Source: Symbiodinium natans (Eukaryota > Sar > Dinophyceae > Suessiales > Symbiodiniaceae). Taken from it: DNA of 64,000 nucleotides. Made by a program: the position numbers and the translations under genes. The stretch is taken from positions 64,001-128,000 of the forward strand of contig CAJNDS010000239.1 in assembly GCA_905221605.1 (NCBI GenBank), read 5' to 3'. Shown here one piece after another: positions 1 through 11,205 of this stretch. The notes under the pieces were generated by a model. It was not told the origin of the DNA, did no database searches, and was given only the letters and a program-made list of their open reading frames with translations. Within the stretch, counting starts at the first letter, position 1, and each line of letters opens with the position of its first letter.

Positions 1-190
1 TTTTGGGTTATTTTTTTTCAAGCCTTAGGTAAAAAGAGGATGTGTTTGGGGCTTCGGGCTCAAGCAGCGGCCTCAGGTATCACCCCATCCTCCAGCACGC
101 CTCCTGGCATCTGGAAGGCGTGCGGTCTCCCAATTCAGCGCCCGTGGGAGGGGTTTCAGGGTTTAGGGGTTTTAAGGTTTTAGGGCTTTA

Positions 191-305
191 GGGCTTTGGG
201 GTTTTAGGGTTTTAGGGTTTTAGGGTTTTAGGGTTTTAGGGTTTTAGGGTTTTAGGGTTTTAGGGTTTTAGGGTTTTAGGGTTTTAGGGTTTTAGGGTTT
301 TGGGG
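191..305. repeat. TTTTAGGG 8-mer tandem array
   Basis: About thirteen near-perfect tandem copies of TTTTAGGG. This 8-base unit is the telomere repeat of Chlamydomonas-type algae; most other arrays in this window use the 7-base TTTAGGG unit. It is flanked on both sides by degenerate versions, so it is interstitial and not a chromosome end. Confidence 0.9.
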
Positions 306-656
306 TTTGGGGTAGACACCTCGGGTTGCAGCTACTTGGAGGTTGACATGGGTACTTAGAAGTAGGGTTGTGCAAAGCAAGGTGTCTAGCAGAACTGTAT
401 TTGGGATGCATCGCCAGCATCGTAGGCCTTGCCCTTTCAACCCTCAACCCGACAAACTGCCCTCAACCCAAAACCCCAAAACCCTCAACTTGGAGGTGTC
501 AACTTCATGTGGATTGCTTGGCTCATGGTCGACCGAATCGCGGCACTGTGTGGTGGTGACAGCTTCGCCATGTCGCACTCAGGCGCAGGGCTTCAACCCT
601 CGTCAGAAGGTTCAAGACACTTCAGAAGGTTGTGGAAGAGTAGAGGGGAGAGATGG

Positions 657-659
657 ACA

Positions 660-711
<52 letters not shown>

Positions 712-1074
712 GAGAGAGAGAGAGGGAGGGAGAGAGGGAGAGGGAGAGGAGGGAAGGGAGGATGGGGGGGGAAGGGAGAGAGGGCGAGGGAGAGGAGAGG
801 GAGAGGGAGAGGGAGAGGGAGAGGGAGAGGGCGAGGAGAGGGAGAGGGAGAGGGAGCGGGAGAGGGAGCTGGAGAGGAGGGGAGGGGAGATAGAGAGGGG
901 GCGAGAGGGAGGGAGAGGGAGAGGGAGAGGGAGAGAGGAGGAGAGGAGGAGGGAGAGGGAGAGGGAGAGGGGAGAGGAGAGGGCGAGGGAGAGGGAGAGG
1001 GAGAAGGATAATGAGAGGGAGAGAGAGAGAGGGAGAGAGAGAGAGAGAGAGACAGATAGAGAGAGATAGAGAGA
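657..1074. repeat. (GA)n polypurine tract
   Basis: About 420 bases of almost pure purine (GAGAGG, GAGGGA, GAGAGA) on the + strand, grading into the 9-base minisatellite to its right. The serine/leucine-rich and arginine/glutamate-rich ORFs across it on both strands are translations of the repeat, not genes. Confidence 0.9.
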
Positions 1075-1079
1075 GCTGG

Positions 1080-1286
1080 GTAGAAGAAGAATAAGAAGAA
1101 TAAGAAGAATAAGAAGAATTAGAAGAATAAGAAGAATAAGAAGAATAAGAGAATAAGAAGAATAAGAAGAATAAGAAGAATAAGAAGAATAAGAAGAATA
1201 AGAAGAATAAGAAGAATAAGAAGAATAAGAAGAATAAGAAGAATAAGAAGAATAAGAAGAATAAGAAGAATAAGAAGAAGAGAGAG
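1080..1286. repeat. 9-bp minisatellite AAGAAGAAT
   Basis: More than twenty head-to-tail copies of AGAAGAATA with one shortened unit near 1150. It is purine-rich on the + strand like the adjacent GA tract, so the two make one purine-only stretch of about 630 bp. Confidence 0.9.
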
Positions 1287-1610
1287 GGAGAGAGAGACAC
1301 AGAGAGAGAACATAAAGAGAAAGAAAGCGGGAGGGACGACCAACCCCCACGGCACGTGCCCCGAGACGCAGGTACGATGATCCGGACTGCCACAGCTTGC
1401 TTTCACATGAGGACGGCCCCTTCATCCCAATCCCTACACAACCCTTGACCCACCAAACCCCAAACTCCTGACCCACCCAACCCCAGCCCAAGATCGAAAG
1501 CACTCAAAAGCCTCAGAGTTTCAGGGCTCCAGGGTTACCCCGAGGATCCCTCGAGCTTGGGGCTCGCTTCAGGCGCCAAGATGCCAAGAACGACAGATCC
1601 ATCCACGCAG

Positions 1611-1702
1611 GATCGTCACCGAGACCTTCCTTGGCTTCACGGACACCTCCCTAGCCATCCAGCTCTTCTTCGCCTCGACCTTTCTGCGCCCCGGATTGCA
1701 AG
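1611..1702 (+). CDS. Candidate exon, unknown protein
   Basis: Begins right after CGCAG and reads IVTETFLGFTDTSLAIQLFF followed by ASTFLRPGLQ, ending at a GC donor (gctttc). It is repeat-free, shows codon-like third-position bias and is bordered by repeat text. No partner exon was joined, so the owner is unknown. Strand was chosen because the + frame is the most protein-like. Confidence 0.3.
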
Positions 1703-2239
1703 GCTTTCTTTTTGAGGGTTTTTAGGATTCCGGGTTGAGGACTGGTGACAGGTCAAAGCCCTAAGTTCTAAGGCTTCTCGCAGGCTCAAGGATACTGAAC
1801 GCTCGTATCGGCAGTAGCATCGTCCGAGATTCCAGCAGCAGCCTCTGAATTCTGAATCCACAAGCCCTAAATAACCCCAGCCCCTGAACCCCTAAACTCC
1901 GAACTGCCGTAAACCCTGAACAAGCCATAAACGTTGAGCCCTAGCACCCGAACAAGCGCTTAAAACTCATGAAGCCCGTGCAGCCCCAGGCCCTGCACCT
2001 CGTAAACCCCCAACCCGAAAGCCCCTAAACCCCCAAACCCTGAACCCCTCAAAGCTCGAAACCCCTGGGCCCCCTCAAGTCCTAAAGCCCTACCCCGAAG
2101 CCCCGAAGCCCGAAAATCAGTGCCCATGGAAAGACAAGAGACAGAAACCATGCCTCGACAAAAGGCTCTGAAGCACCGAAACTTGCCCAACTCCGGAAGG
2201 CCCCGAGCCACCGAATGGTGAAAAGATGTCGCAATTTGG

Positions 2240-2276
2240 ACCCATATCTATATCTATATCTATATCTATATCTATA

Positions 2277-2307
<31 letters not shown>

Positions 2308-2437
2308 ATATTGATATTTATGTTTATTTATTTTCATATATGCATATGTTGTATGCATAGATTCACATATAGTCAAACACACACACACACACACACATAT
2401 ACATTATACCATATATATATATGCACATACGCATGTC

Positions 2438-2495
<58 letters not shown>

Positions 2496-2640
2496 CATGT
2501 AGATGTAGATGTAGATGTAGATGTATATGTATATGCATATGTATAGGTATAGGTATATGTATATGTATCTGTATATGTATATGCATATGCATATGCATAT
2601 GTGTATGTGTATGTGTACATCTATATCTATATATACACGC
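2240..2640. repeat. AT-rich microsatellite cluster
   Basis: Successive blocks of TATATC, TA, CA (2377-2398), TATATG (about 2436-2500) and TAGATG variants. The tyrosine/isoleucine-rich ORFs on both strands are repeat translations. It is the most AT-rich stretch of the first 10 kb. Confidence 0.9.
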
Positions 2641-4675
2641 ATATTATCACAAGCCATAGTAGTGCACCATAATCTGCGATGATGGAGGGGTCTGCTACAA
2701 CCCAGGTTGCTGTGGTTCTTCCTGTGCCTGAACATCGCAGTGTGCCGGGGGCTTAGGGGGGCTTGGGGCTTAGGGGGTTTAGGGCGGTTTAGGGGTTTGG
2801 GGGCCTAGGCCCTCAATTCCTGGACCCAACCCGCACGCAACTTTGAAGCCCTAAACCTTAAGTCATCAAGCCTTCTCCCGCAGTGAGTGGTGAATCCCCG
2901 AAACCCCTGAGCCCCGAATCCTCAAACCCCGACAGGGGCATTTCTCCAGGGCAGGATTTCGGATCTGCGACTTCAGTACCCTTGCAGTGGTGCACCACAT
3001 GCTCCTCCAGGGGTTTAGAGTTTGGGGTTTAGGGATTTCATACTCAGGGTGTACTGTTAGTACTATCAACTATTACCTACTGCGGTAGCTGGTGCTATAA
3101 GACAACCTCCCCAAACTTAAAGCCCCTGAGCCCCTGACACCACGGCGCGCCAAAAAGCAAACGAGGCTTGAGCCGGTACCTCCGAATTATGCAGAAGGAC
3201 CTGCCGGCGTGGGACAAACCCTTAGCCCAAAACCTCCTGTTTGGGCTCGTGCCGGTACAAAGCCGCAGGGCTTCAGGCCAACTACGGTTGTAGGACTTAT
3301 TGTCAGTTGGCTGGGGAGCTTAAGGTGTCGCGACGGGAACAAAAAGGGTCCAAACCCCCAAAGCCCTCCTCAAACGCCCAACCTCCCCTCTCCCCCCCCC
3401 CCCCTCCTACACTCTGAACCCTAAACCCCTACTTCCCCAAGTTGAACACCCCTTGAGGCACGCTTCTGCAAAGCTTCGGCCCTGCAACCCCTCACAAGAA
3501 ACCCTCCGCAAAAGCGCCTAAAGCGCCTAAAGCCCCAGACTCCCTGAAGGCCCGTGCCGTTCCTAAAAAAAGAACCTGAAGACCCCTAAATCCCCCAATG
3601 CCCCTCGAATCTTGCAAGGATTCTGAAAACTAGTAAGGGCTAGCAGCGGCGGCTGAGTATGCGGCCGAACCACCGGCAGCCCCAAGAATCCCCAAAAAGA
3701 ACCCTGAAATAAGCCCTCAAAACCCTCAAAACCCTCAGAACCCTCAAAACCCTCAAAACCCTCAAAACCCTCAAAATCCTGAAGCCCTGACACCCTGAAA
3801 CTATGAAACCCTGAAACCTTCAAACCCTAGAGCCCTCAAACCCTGAAGCCCCCGACCCCGGCTGCAGGAAGCGTCGGCACGCCCGCTGCATGGGGCCAAG
3901 GCCCTGCGTCTCACTCCCCTCAAGGCACGCTGCCTTTTTTGTTTGGGTTTGGTGGGGTGGGGGGGGGGGGTCGTAGGGTTTACTGTCGGGGTGTCGGGGT
4001 TTTAGGTTGCTTTGAAAAGCATTGTCGGGCTTACGTGTTTGGGTTTTAGGGTCTGGATTGGCTAAACCCTAATTAGAAACCCTGAAACCCCTAAACCCAA
4101 AACCACAGGCCTTCAAGGACGCTGGACTCGGCACGGGCCGCTCGTATTAATAGGCTAACGTGCACCAGGGCAGCTCCCGGGCTGCCCCCCCTGGGCAAAA
4201 CGGTTTTCGTAGAACTAGGGTTTAGGGTTTAAGGTTTAGGGTTTAGGGTTTCGGGGTTAGGGGTTTAGGGTTTGGGGTTTAGGGGTTTCGGGTCTAGGGG
4301 TTAGGGGTTTAGGGTTCAGGAAGGAACTTACAGAACACCCCCTTCCAGAATTTTTTTGGGAATCTGGTGGAAGGTCTCAGGCTTGGAGCTTCGGGCCTTT
4401 AGGGTTCAATGGCTCCAGGCCTTCTGGCCTCCTTTCTGTGAGGGTACTCGGCCCCAGGGCTTTTGCATGTCTGGCCTTGTGCATATAGGGGGGTCGCTGA
4501 ATGAGTTTTCAGACTGCGCATCACAGTGGGTGATGATACCAAACTGGAGGCAACATACCCCCTGACACCCTAAAGCCTCAAACCAAACCACCAAACTTGA
4601 AAAAACACTTAAAGCCCAAACCCTAGACCTTCTTAAGCCCTTACTTACAGCCAAAATCCTAAGCCGCCGATTCAG

Positions 4676-4745
4676 GTGGAGGAGCTGTGGGCGATACGAG
4701 TGCTACGATGTGAGCTCACCGCATGTGCCTTGCTGTCTGAGACGG
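4676..4745 (+). CDS. Candidate exon, unknown protein
   Basis: Opens after TTCAG and reads VEELWAIRVLRCELTACALL SET, then a GT donor (gtgggg). Flanks follow the usual pattern: CCCTAGACC-type text upstream and GGTTTAGGG-type text downstream. No recognisable family. Confidence 0.3.
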
Positions 4746-4852
4746 GTGGGGGTCGGTCAGTTTAGGGTTAAGAGGCTTAGGGGGGGGGAGTTAGGGCTTA
4801 GGGGGCTTTTTACCCATGGGGGCCGGTGCTCCAACTAAACCTCCAACTGCAG

Positions 4853-5051
4853 CGTCTATGCGAGTCTATGCCAAGGCATGCTCATCACCTTCAGCACCAC
4901 GACCTTGTGGTGGATGCCGCCGCTCGACGGGTTGAAGTTCTACCATAGCTGCAGACGGATATGTTTGGGGCCCGAGAACTCTGCGGTTTATGACTTTGGT
5001 TCGCCGTTCCGGGATTTCGCGCGAAAACCTCTTATCAGCTCTAATCCCTAA
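4853..5051 (+). CDS. Candidate long exon, unknown protein
   Basis: After CTGCAG the frame stays open to TAA at 5049-5051 and is rich in aromatic and aliphatic residues (QGMLITFSTTTLWWMPPLDG, then LKFYHSCRRICLG). The true exon probably ends before the stop. It looks more like protein than any other frame in the first 8 kb. The family is not recognised, and linkage to the gene starting near 8.6 kb was not established. Confidence 0.35.
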
Positions 5052-5134
5052 TTTGTAGTTGCTGACCCTTTAACCCAGTTTCCCTGAAACCGAAGAGCCA
5101 GTGATTTAACTTTGAAAGCCCGAGATTAAGGTCC

Positions 5135-5192
5135 AAAGGCCCAAAGGCCCAAAGGCCCAAAGGCCCAAAGGCCCAAAGGCTCAAAGGCCCTA
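5135..5192. repeat. AAAGGCCC 8-mer repeat
   Basis: Seven head-to-tail copies of AAAGGCCC in otherwise CCCTAAA-like text. It is a local variant not related in register to the telomere-like unit. Confidence 0.8.
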
Positions 5193-6066
5193 ACCAAACC
5201 CTAAGGCCCTTCGGGCCCAAAACGCCCGAGGTACAAAGTCCTTGGCTGGGTCATGACCAAGAGCTTCGCAGATGCAACCTTGCTGATCCCAGTGCCCTGG
5301 GCTGGCTCAGTGCGCAGTCTGAGTTTAGTGAGTTTCGGGGTCCTAGGCTTAACCCTAAACCCTCTAGGGTTTGAGGGCTTCGGTTTCTTGGGGCTTTGTG
5401 ATGTTTGTAGGTTGGAGGTGCTTGGGTTCAGGGCTTTCTGGGTTTAGGTGTTTTCTTTGTCTTTTTTATTGTTTATCATTTTGTTTTTTTTTTTGGGGGG
5501 GGGGGGAATTGAGATCGGGGATTGCGGGTTTGCGGGCTTCAGCGTTGAGTTGTACTGTGTGAGTTTATGTGTTTTGGGATTTTTGTTGTGGTTCTGGTGA
5601 ATGTAGCCTGTGCGACTGTATTGTTTAGGTGCCGCGTTTGTTGCGGGGAGTTGTTGGTGGTTTGGTGTGGGAAATAGCTGATGGTTGTTGATTGGCTGCA
5701 CTTTGTGTCGTTTATGTTGACTAGTTTTGTAGATGCGTCTGTAAGATGCTTTAGGTGTGATTTGACTTTCCTCGTGTTTTTGTGATAGCTGTTGGATGTA
5801 TAAACATTTTGGGGTTTTGGTTTGGGATCTTGGTGGGTTCTGGGCTATCTTCTTGACGCGACCTTCTGCGCATTGACTTGGGCGTGAGATTTGGGCTTTT
5901 TGGTTGGGGCTTTTGGGGTGTTTGGGATGTTGGGCTTGTAGCCAAAGCTCCCTCAACAATAAGCCCAAACCCTCCAAGCCTTCTTTCTGAACCCTAGAGC
6001 TCTAAACAAAACGTCCTACATCCTAAGCCCCGAGCTCCAAAGTCTGAATTCAATGTCTCAAAACAG

Positions 6067-6118
6067 CTCTGGGGCCCTGGAGGTGGTGGTGGCCCATCGC
6101 TTCAACCACTTGATCAAG
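6067..6118 (+). CDS. Candidate exon, unknown protein
   Basis: Open after AACAG; reads SGALEVVVAHRFNHLIK and stops at a GC donor (gctgcc) exactly after AAG, the commonest donor context in the two solved genes below. G-rich repeat text follows. Owner unknown. Confidence 0.3.
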
Positions 6119-6459
6119 GCTGCCCTTTGGTTTAGGTGTCCAGGGTTTAAAGTTGCAGCATTTGAGAGTGTAGGGTTTGTGGTCAAGCGGTTGGGAGTTT
6201 TGTGGGTAGTCTTTGGGTTTCGCGGTTTAAAGGGTTCGGGTTTGGGGAGGTCGGGGGTTTCAGGTTTAGGACACCTTTCGTCCTACTTCCCTAAGCCCCA
6301 TGACGCCTAAACGAGAGACACCTCGGAAGCCCAACCTTCTGTAGGGAGCTGGCGCTTAGGGCCGCATCGCTTTAAGCGCCCGAAATGCTAAAGTCCACAA
6401 CGCTCAAGCGCCGAAGCCCCGAAGCCCCGGAAAGCTTAGTGAAGGGGCAGCTTCTGCAG

Positions 6460-6525
6460 ACCGAACTTGGGGACTACTTTAAAACCTTGTTGGCGATTAC
6501 TATAAAGACCATGAGCACCAGATAG
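6460..6525 (+). CDS. Candidate exon, unknown protein
   Basis: Open after CTGCAG and reads TELGDYFKTLLAITIKTMST, then R and TAG at 6523-6525, which overlaps a possible donor (gtccga). It could be an internal or a terminal exon. CCCTAAACCC text follows instead of G-rich text, so the usual flank pattern is not met. Confidence 0.2.
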   Translation, partial: TELGDYFKTLLAITIKTMSTR

Positions 6526-6571
6526 GTCCGAGACCCTAAACCCTAAACCCTTCTGAAAGGGGTGCTTGGGG

Positions 6572-6604
<33 letters not shown>
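6572..6604. repeat. Poly-G run
   Basis: Over thirty uninterrupted G on the + strand. Similar runs occur at 7545-7566, 7682-7716, 17923-17957 and 51485-51510. Length is likely unreliable in any assembly. Confidence 0.8.
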
Positions 6605-6605
<1 letters not shown>

Positions 6606-7432
6606 GGGGGTGGGGGCAGGTGACCAGCGTTGCGTCGCTGTCAGGCTGCGAGGGCCAGGGTTGCTGTCGTTGAAGATTGAGGGCTCTGGGTTTCAGGCTT
6701 CATGGCATAGAGAAACTCCTTTGCTCGAGAGCCATCAAGGTCTAGAGCCAGGCCCCCAGCCCCCTACAGAACCCTGTAAACCCTCTGCGAGAGGTTCCAA
6801 ACCCGAGAAAGTGATTCCTAGCCGCGAAGAAGAGCTCAACTGGTCTAACATTCATACCACCATCGTAAATCAGAATTACATGATTGCGCCGTTCAGTGCA
6901 GCAGAAAACGCATGGTGGGGATTATTTAGTTTTTGCTAGGGGTTCGCCAGTGCGGTTTGGAACCACAGCCTTGAAGCCCAAAAACCAGAAATCTAGGGTG
7001 TACACCCCAAAACCTCCTTCAACCCGCCCCCAAAACCTCTAAACCCTCTGAGCCCTAAACCACCTTGCAACCCTTCCAGGCCACCCTACAATGTAGAACC
7101 CAAAACCCTCAACCCTAAGGCACAATACAGCCCTTCCAGGCTTACTCTGGAGTGGCACCATCCCCAAGCCCGCACCGGCATCGACACACAAAGGGCTCCA
7201 GGCCCTGGTTCCACGCAGGAAAGATTCACAGATTTTTTCCAGGGCTTCTGATTCTTGATGTTTTTTCTTTTTGTTTGGGGGGGGGGGGGGCTTAGGGGTT
7301 TAAGGGTTTGGGGGTTTTGGTGGAAGGCTTCCAGGGTTTTAGAGGCTTTGAGGATTTGAGGTTTCATATCCCGGGGCTAAGCGTTTGGATCTTTAGGCTT
7401 CATGAGGTTTAGGGTCTTTAGGCTTTAAGTTT

Positions 7433-7533
7433 AGTATGTATGTGTGTATGTATGTACGTACGTACGTACGTACGTATGTATGTATGTATGTGTGCATGCA
7501 TGTATATAAGTTTTTACTTTTGCTATTATTTTT

Positions 7534-7564
<31 letters not shown>

Positions 7565-7716
7565 GGTTAGCTTTGTAAGGTTTTTGGCTTGAGTTTTAGG
7601 GCACTAGGCTAGGACTTTGAAGGTTTGCTGTCTTTTTTCAGGGGAGGGGGGCCTTAGGGATTTTAGTTTTTTTTGTCATGGGGGGGGGTGGGGGGGGGGG
7701 GGGGGGGGGGGGGGGG
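7433..7716. repeat. GTAT/GTAC microsatellite and T/G homopolymers
   Basis: A GTAT block (7433-7503) whose centre is the self-complementary GTAC repeat, followed by T-runs and G-runs at 7530-7566 and 7682-7716. No coding signal. Confidence 0.85.
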
Positions 7717-8037
7717 CGGGGCTTTAGAGTTTTCGGCGTTGGGGTTTGGGATCTTAGGGTTTTAATGCTTTTTTGGAGTTTGTGGTTTAGGAATTAGGGT
7801 TTCAGGGGTTCTGAGTTTATTGTTTTTTAGTTTGGGCCTTGGCCTACCCCGTTTTGCTTTCTACAGTTTTTGAAGCGAACCCTAAACCCAACGGGGCGGG
7901 GGGAGGAGGTACCGAGGTAAGTGTGGTGGGAATCCAGCCCCTGCCTCCTGCCGTCCCCCCCCCCCCCCCCCGGCTATCTATGGGGTCCGTATGTTGTGGG
8001 TTGGGGTAACCCTAAGCCCTAAGCCACATCAGTTCAG

Positions 8038-8088
8038 GCCAAGAGCAACTCCTTGAAATTGGGCGACGTCGACATCTGGTCGGCTAAG
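8038..8088 (+). CDS. Candidate upstream exon of the dinoflagellate-family gene
   Basis: Starts after TTCAG and reads AKSNSLKLGDVDIWSAK to a GC donor (gccatg), ending in phase 0, which is the phase needed by the exon at 8618. The joined protein is plausible, but the surrounding text does not follow the usual C-rich/G-rich flanks, and no homology anchors it. Confidence 0.3.
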
Positions 8089-8617
8089 GCCATGGCGGCT
8101 TCATGCTTCGCGAGGTTTCTTAGATGTGCATGAGTTGATTAGCGAAATGGGGCCGCTGTCGGTTCGCTTCCGTCTTGCATCCAAATTTCCAGAAGCCTGT
8201 AAACCCCAAACCCTGATCCCCGAACTCTAGACCAAACGCCAGACCTTGTGAGGCCCCAGCACCCGTAGACCCTATGTCCGCAAGCCCATACTCCGCAAAC
8301 CTGTAAACCCCTGAACCCCGAAAACTTAAATCTTACCCTTCGGAATCTGCTTCTTTGCCGGGATTTGATATCTGGGTCGCTGCCTCGCCCCCCGTGAGAC
8401 GCTTAAAGTCGTCAACCCACAACATCCTGAAGCCCTTAAACATCCTTTTGAGTCCTTAAGCCCACTCAAATTAGCCCGGCCCCCTCCAAGGCTTAGGGTT
8501 TGGGGATTGAGGTTTGGGGTTTAGGGTTTGGGGTTTTGGGGGTTTAAGGGAGGGGTGTTGGGTGTAGGGTTTAGGGTTTAGGGTTTAGGGTTTAGGGTTT
8601 AGTGTTTAGGCGTGCAG

Positions 8618-8911
8618 GTGCAGGAGCTCGGAAATCGAGGTGTGACTGTGTCAGCCCGGCTGGATTTGAATCAGAGCTCAGGGGTTTTAAAGGGTTCAAA
8701 GGGTTAAAACGGCCCGAAAACACCCGGAACCCTTAAACCCTTAAGCCCCTAATGTTGGGGGCTCGAGGGGTTCAAGGATTTGGGGGGTCTTGAGGGTGGA
8801 AGGGAGCAAGGTTTTTTTGGCGGAGGGACTGATTTGGAAGATTAGCTTAGGGTTCCGGGGGTTCGGGAGTTAGGGGCAGACAGGTGCCGTGCGAGGATTA
8901 CTCCAAGGAGG

Positions 8912-8952
<41 letters not shown>

Positions 8953-11205
8953 TGTGTGTGTGCTTCAACCTTCGGCAAAGTTGCAGATAGCACAGGGCCG
9001 GAGGGTTCCCCAAGGCTGCACCAGCGTTCACCCTAAACCCCTAAACTCCTCAACCTCCAACCCTTCAACCCCTAAACCTCAAAAACCCCAAACCCCTGAA
9101 CCCCGAATCCACAAACTTAAAAACCTACCGTAAAGCCTAGCTCTTCATGAGCTGCTCAAGCGCAGATGCGGGGCTCTTCATGACAGGCTCTCCTTGCTGG
9201 GCTTCTGGCGGCAGTTGATGGAGGACAAGGTGGGCTTAAGGGGGCTTTAGGGTCGGAGGCCCCAATCTGAAGTGGATGTGGCATTTCTCTACATCCGAGT
9301 CCTTCGATAAAAGGGCCCGTGTGTACAACAGGTACCCTAAACCACGGGTGTACCCTAAATCTACTTCCTGAACTTCTGAACCTCGCCCGACAGCCCTAAA
9401 GCCCGAAATGTCTCCGAAAGCCCCAAAATCTCCGAAAGCCCTACGAACACCGCAAGCCGCATCTGCATCAGGTCATGCCCAGCTTCGACCCCTTCAGATC
9501 CACGACGAACGATGTCGTCCGCCAGGTGCCACCGAGAAGTTGTTGCGTTTCTCTCACTGGTGCGCGTTCGTGGGGAGTAGGTACCTAGAAAAGGATATGT
9601 GTTGTTCAACTCTACACCCATCGCTACAGAGGGTTTAGACTTTCGGGTGTTCTGCAGGGCATGAGGGCTAGAGGTATGTGTTGTTTTTCGGGTTCAGGGC
9701 ACAAGTATGCTCGTAGCTTTGATCTGTGAAACCCACGTCCCGATGCAATTCCTGTAAGCCTTCAGCCGAAACCACCAGTACCTCTCAGTCTAAACCCTAA
9801 ACCTAACCCTAAACCCTAAGATTTAAGGACTTTGGAACATTTAGGCTGGGGTTCAGGCCAGCTTCCCCAACGAAGGACCTGACATTCCCGCCCGAGCCTT
9901 GCGAGGGCCAGTAGGGTTTAGGCTTAAGATCATCCCTTTGCAACCGCTATACGCTTGTACTATCTACTCAAAATGCCTCACTCATGACCCCCCTCCCCCC
10001 TTATATTTGGGTGTTGGCCCTGATCGGCCCAGGCCATCATCCCGCTGACGCGCCAGGGTGAAGGAGGAACCCAGCACCAAAACCAGGGAAGCATGTCGGA
10101 CGTCGGGCGGCGGCGCTGGGGGAGGGGGAGGGGGGGGGGTGTGGAGGGAAGGCAGAGCGCCCCTTTGTTCTGGGGGGGGTTCGCTTTGCCTGAACGTTGA
10201 ACTTAAAGCGTTGACTTGGAAGAAAGCTCCAGTTGCACCTCTGCAGCTTTCCAGCTTAGCTGTTGGGGGAGGAGAAGGTTGGGAGTTCGTGTTTAGAGTT
10301 GAGGGGCTTGTGTGGAAGGTTTGTGAAGACCAGGACGTGCCATGTCCTCAATCTGGGCGAAGGGGTTCGACATGCCGGCTCAGTGCCACATGGCAGAGAA
10401 TGGAACAGGGTCGAGGACTTCAGTGTTTAGGGTGTAGGGCTTCGGCTTTGTCTAGTGTGTGTTTTTTGAAGGGTGTGGTCTGCCCGCTGAATCAGAAGCC
10501 CCACAAGGAACCACAGGGAACCACAGGGAACCACAGGGAACCACAGGGAACCACAGGGAACCACAGGGAACCACAGGGAACCACAGGGAACCACAGGGAA
10601 CCACAGGGAACCACAGGGAACCACAGGGAACCACAGGGAACGCCAAACCACTTTGGAGGGAGGGTTCAGAGTTAACCCCTAAACCCTTAAGCCCTCAAGC
10701 CCCAAGCCCAGGATCCCAAGGCAAAGGGAAACACCAGTTAGGATTCGGGGGTTCCGGTTTCGGAACAAACCACGGAAAAGGGGAGTTGTTTCAAACCCAT
10801 CGAGACAGCCCCGAGCTAATGTCTCTTAAGATTTCAGGGTCGCTACTGAATTCCGCACATCTTTCTCTCCAGCAGAGCACTGAGTCCCTTCTCGGCGCAC
10901 CACGTCCTCATGGCTGTGGGGTGCAGATTTTGCTTAAAGATTCAGGGTCCTCAGGGTCACCCTAACCGAAAACCCTATAAACCATAAGCCCCTGCACCTT
11001 GACTACACAATGATCCCAAGGGGGACCATCGCAGGGGGTACTATAATCCCTATTAAGGACTGTTAGTATAAGGGGGAGCATCCCAACCAGCACCCCTAAA
11101 ACCCCTGTGCAGTGCAAGGCATGGTCACCCACAACTGGTCCAACCTCTTCCTGCACCTCGTGGCCGCCATCATCGCGGACTCCCTCGGCGAGCGGTACTA
11201 CGCAG
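8618..11205 (+). CDS. Family gene, exon block 1 (7 exons)
   Basis: Exons 8618-8639, 9141-9229, 9314-9331, 9472-9525, 10033-10057, 10334-10384 and 11113-11205 (or from 11119). Donors are GT, GT, GT, GT, GT, GC and GC. The third exon is only 18 nt (GPCVQQ) and is needed to lead into VMPSFDPFRSTTNDVVRQ with the right phase. Exon 10334-10384 reads RAMSSIWAKGFDMPAQ. The last exon holds the VTHNWSNLF block. The start of the first exon (8618 or 8624) is uncertain. Confidence 0.65.

Larger units (their letters stand above)
1..8030. other. Unassigned repeat-rich tract with isolated exon-like islands
   Basis: No gene could be assembled here. The background is degenerate TTTAGGG/CCCTAAA text with homopolymers and microsatellites. 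Besides the candidates listed separately, short open islands of non-repetitive sequence sit just after an AG: 2936-3018, 3136-3220, 3867-3923 (EASARPLHGAKALRLTPLK), 4430-4560 and 6640-6940. They may be 5' exons of the gene starting near 8 kb or of another gene. I could not join them by phase, so strand and ownership are open. Confidence 0.5.

Noticed and set aside
593-1503. Two long antisense frames of about 270-290 codons
   Set aside because: Serine/leucine/phenylalanine strings from the GA and AAGAAGAAT repeats; no protein texture outside the repeat.
5444-5977. 177-codon antisense frame rich in Pro, Lys and Asn
   Set aside because: Composition follows TTTGGG-type low-complexity text; no splice flanks or motif.
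10427-10965. Overlapping frames on both strands over the 10-bp minisatellite
   Set aside because: A 10-bp period keeps all frames open; the segment is intronic to the family gene.
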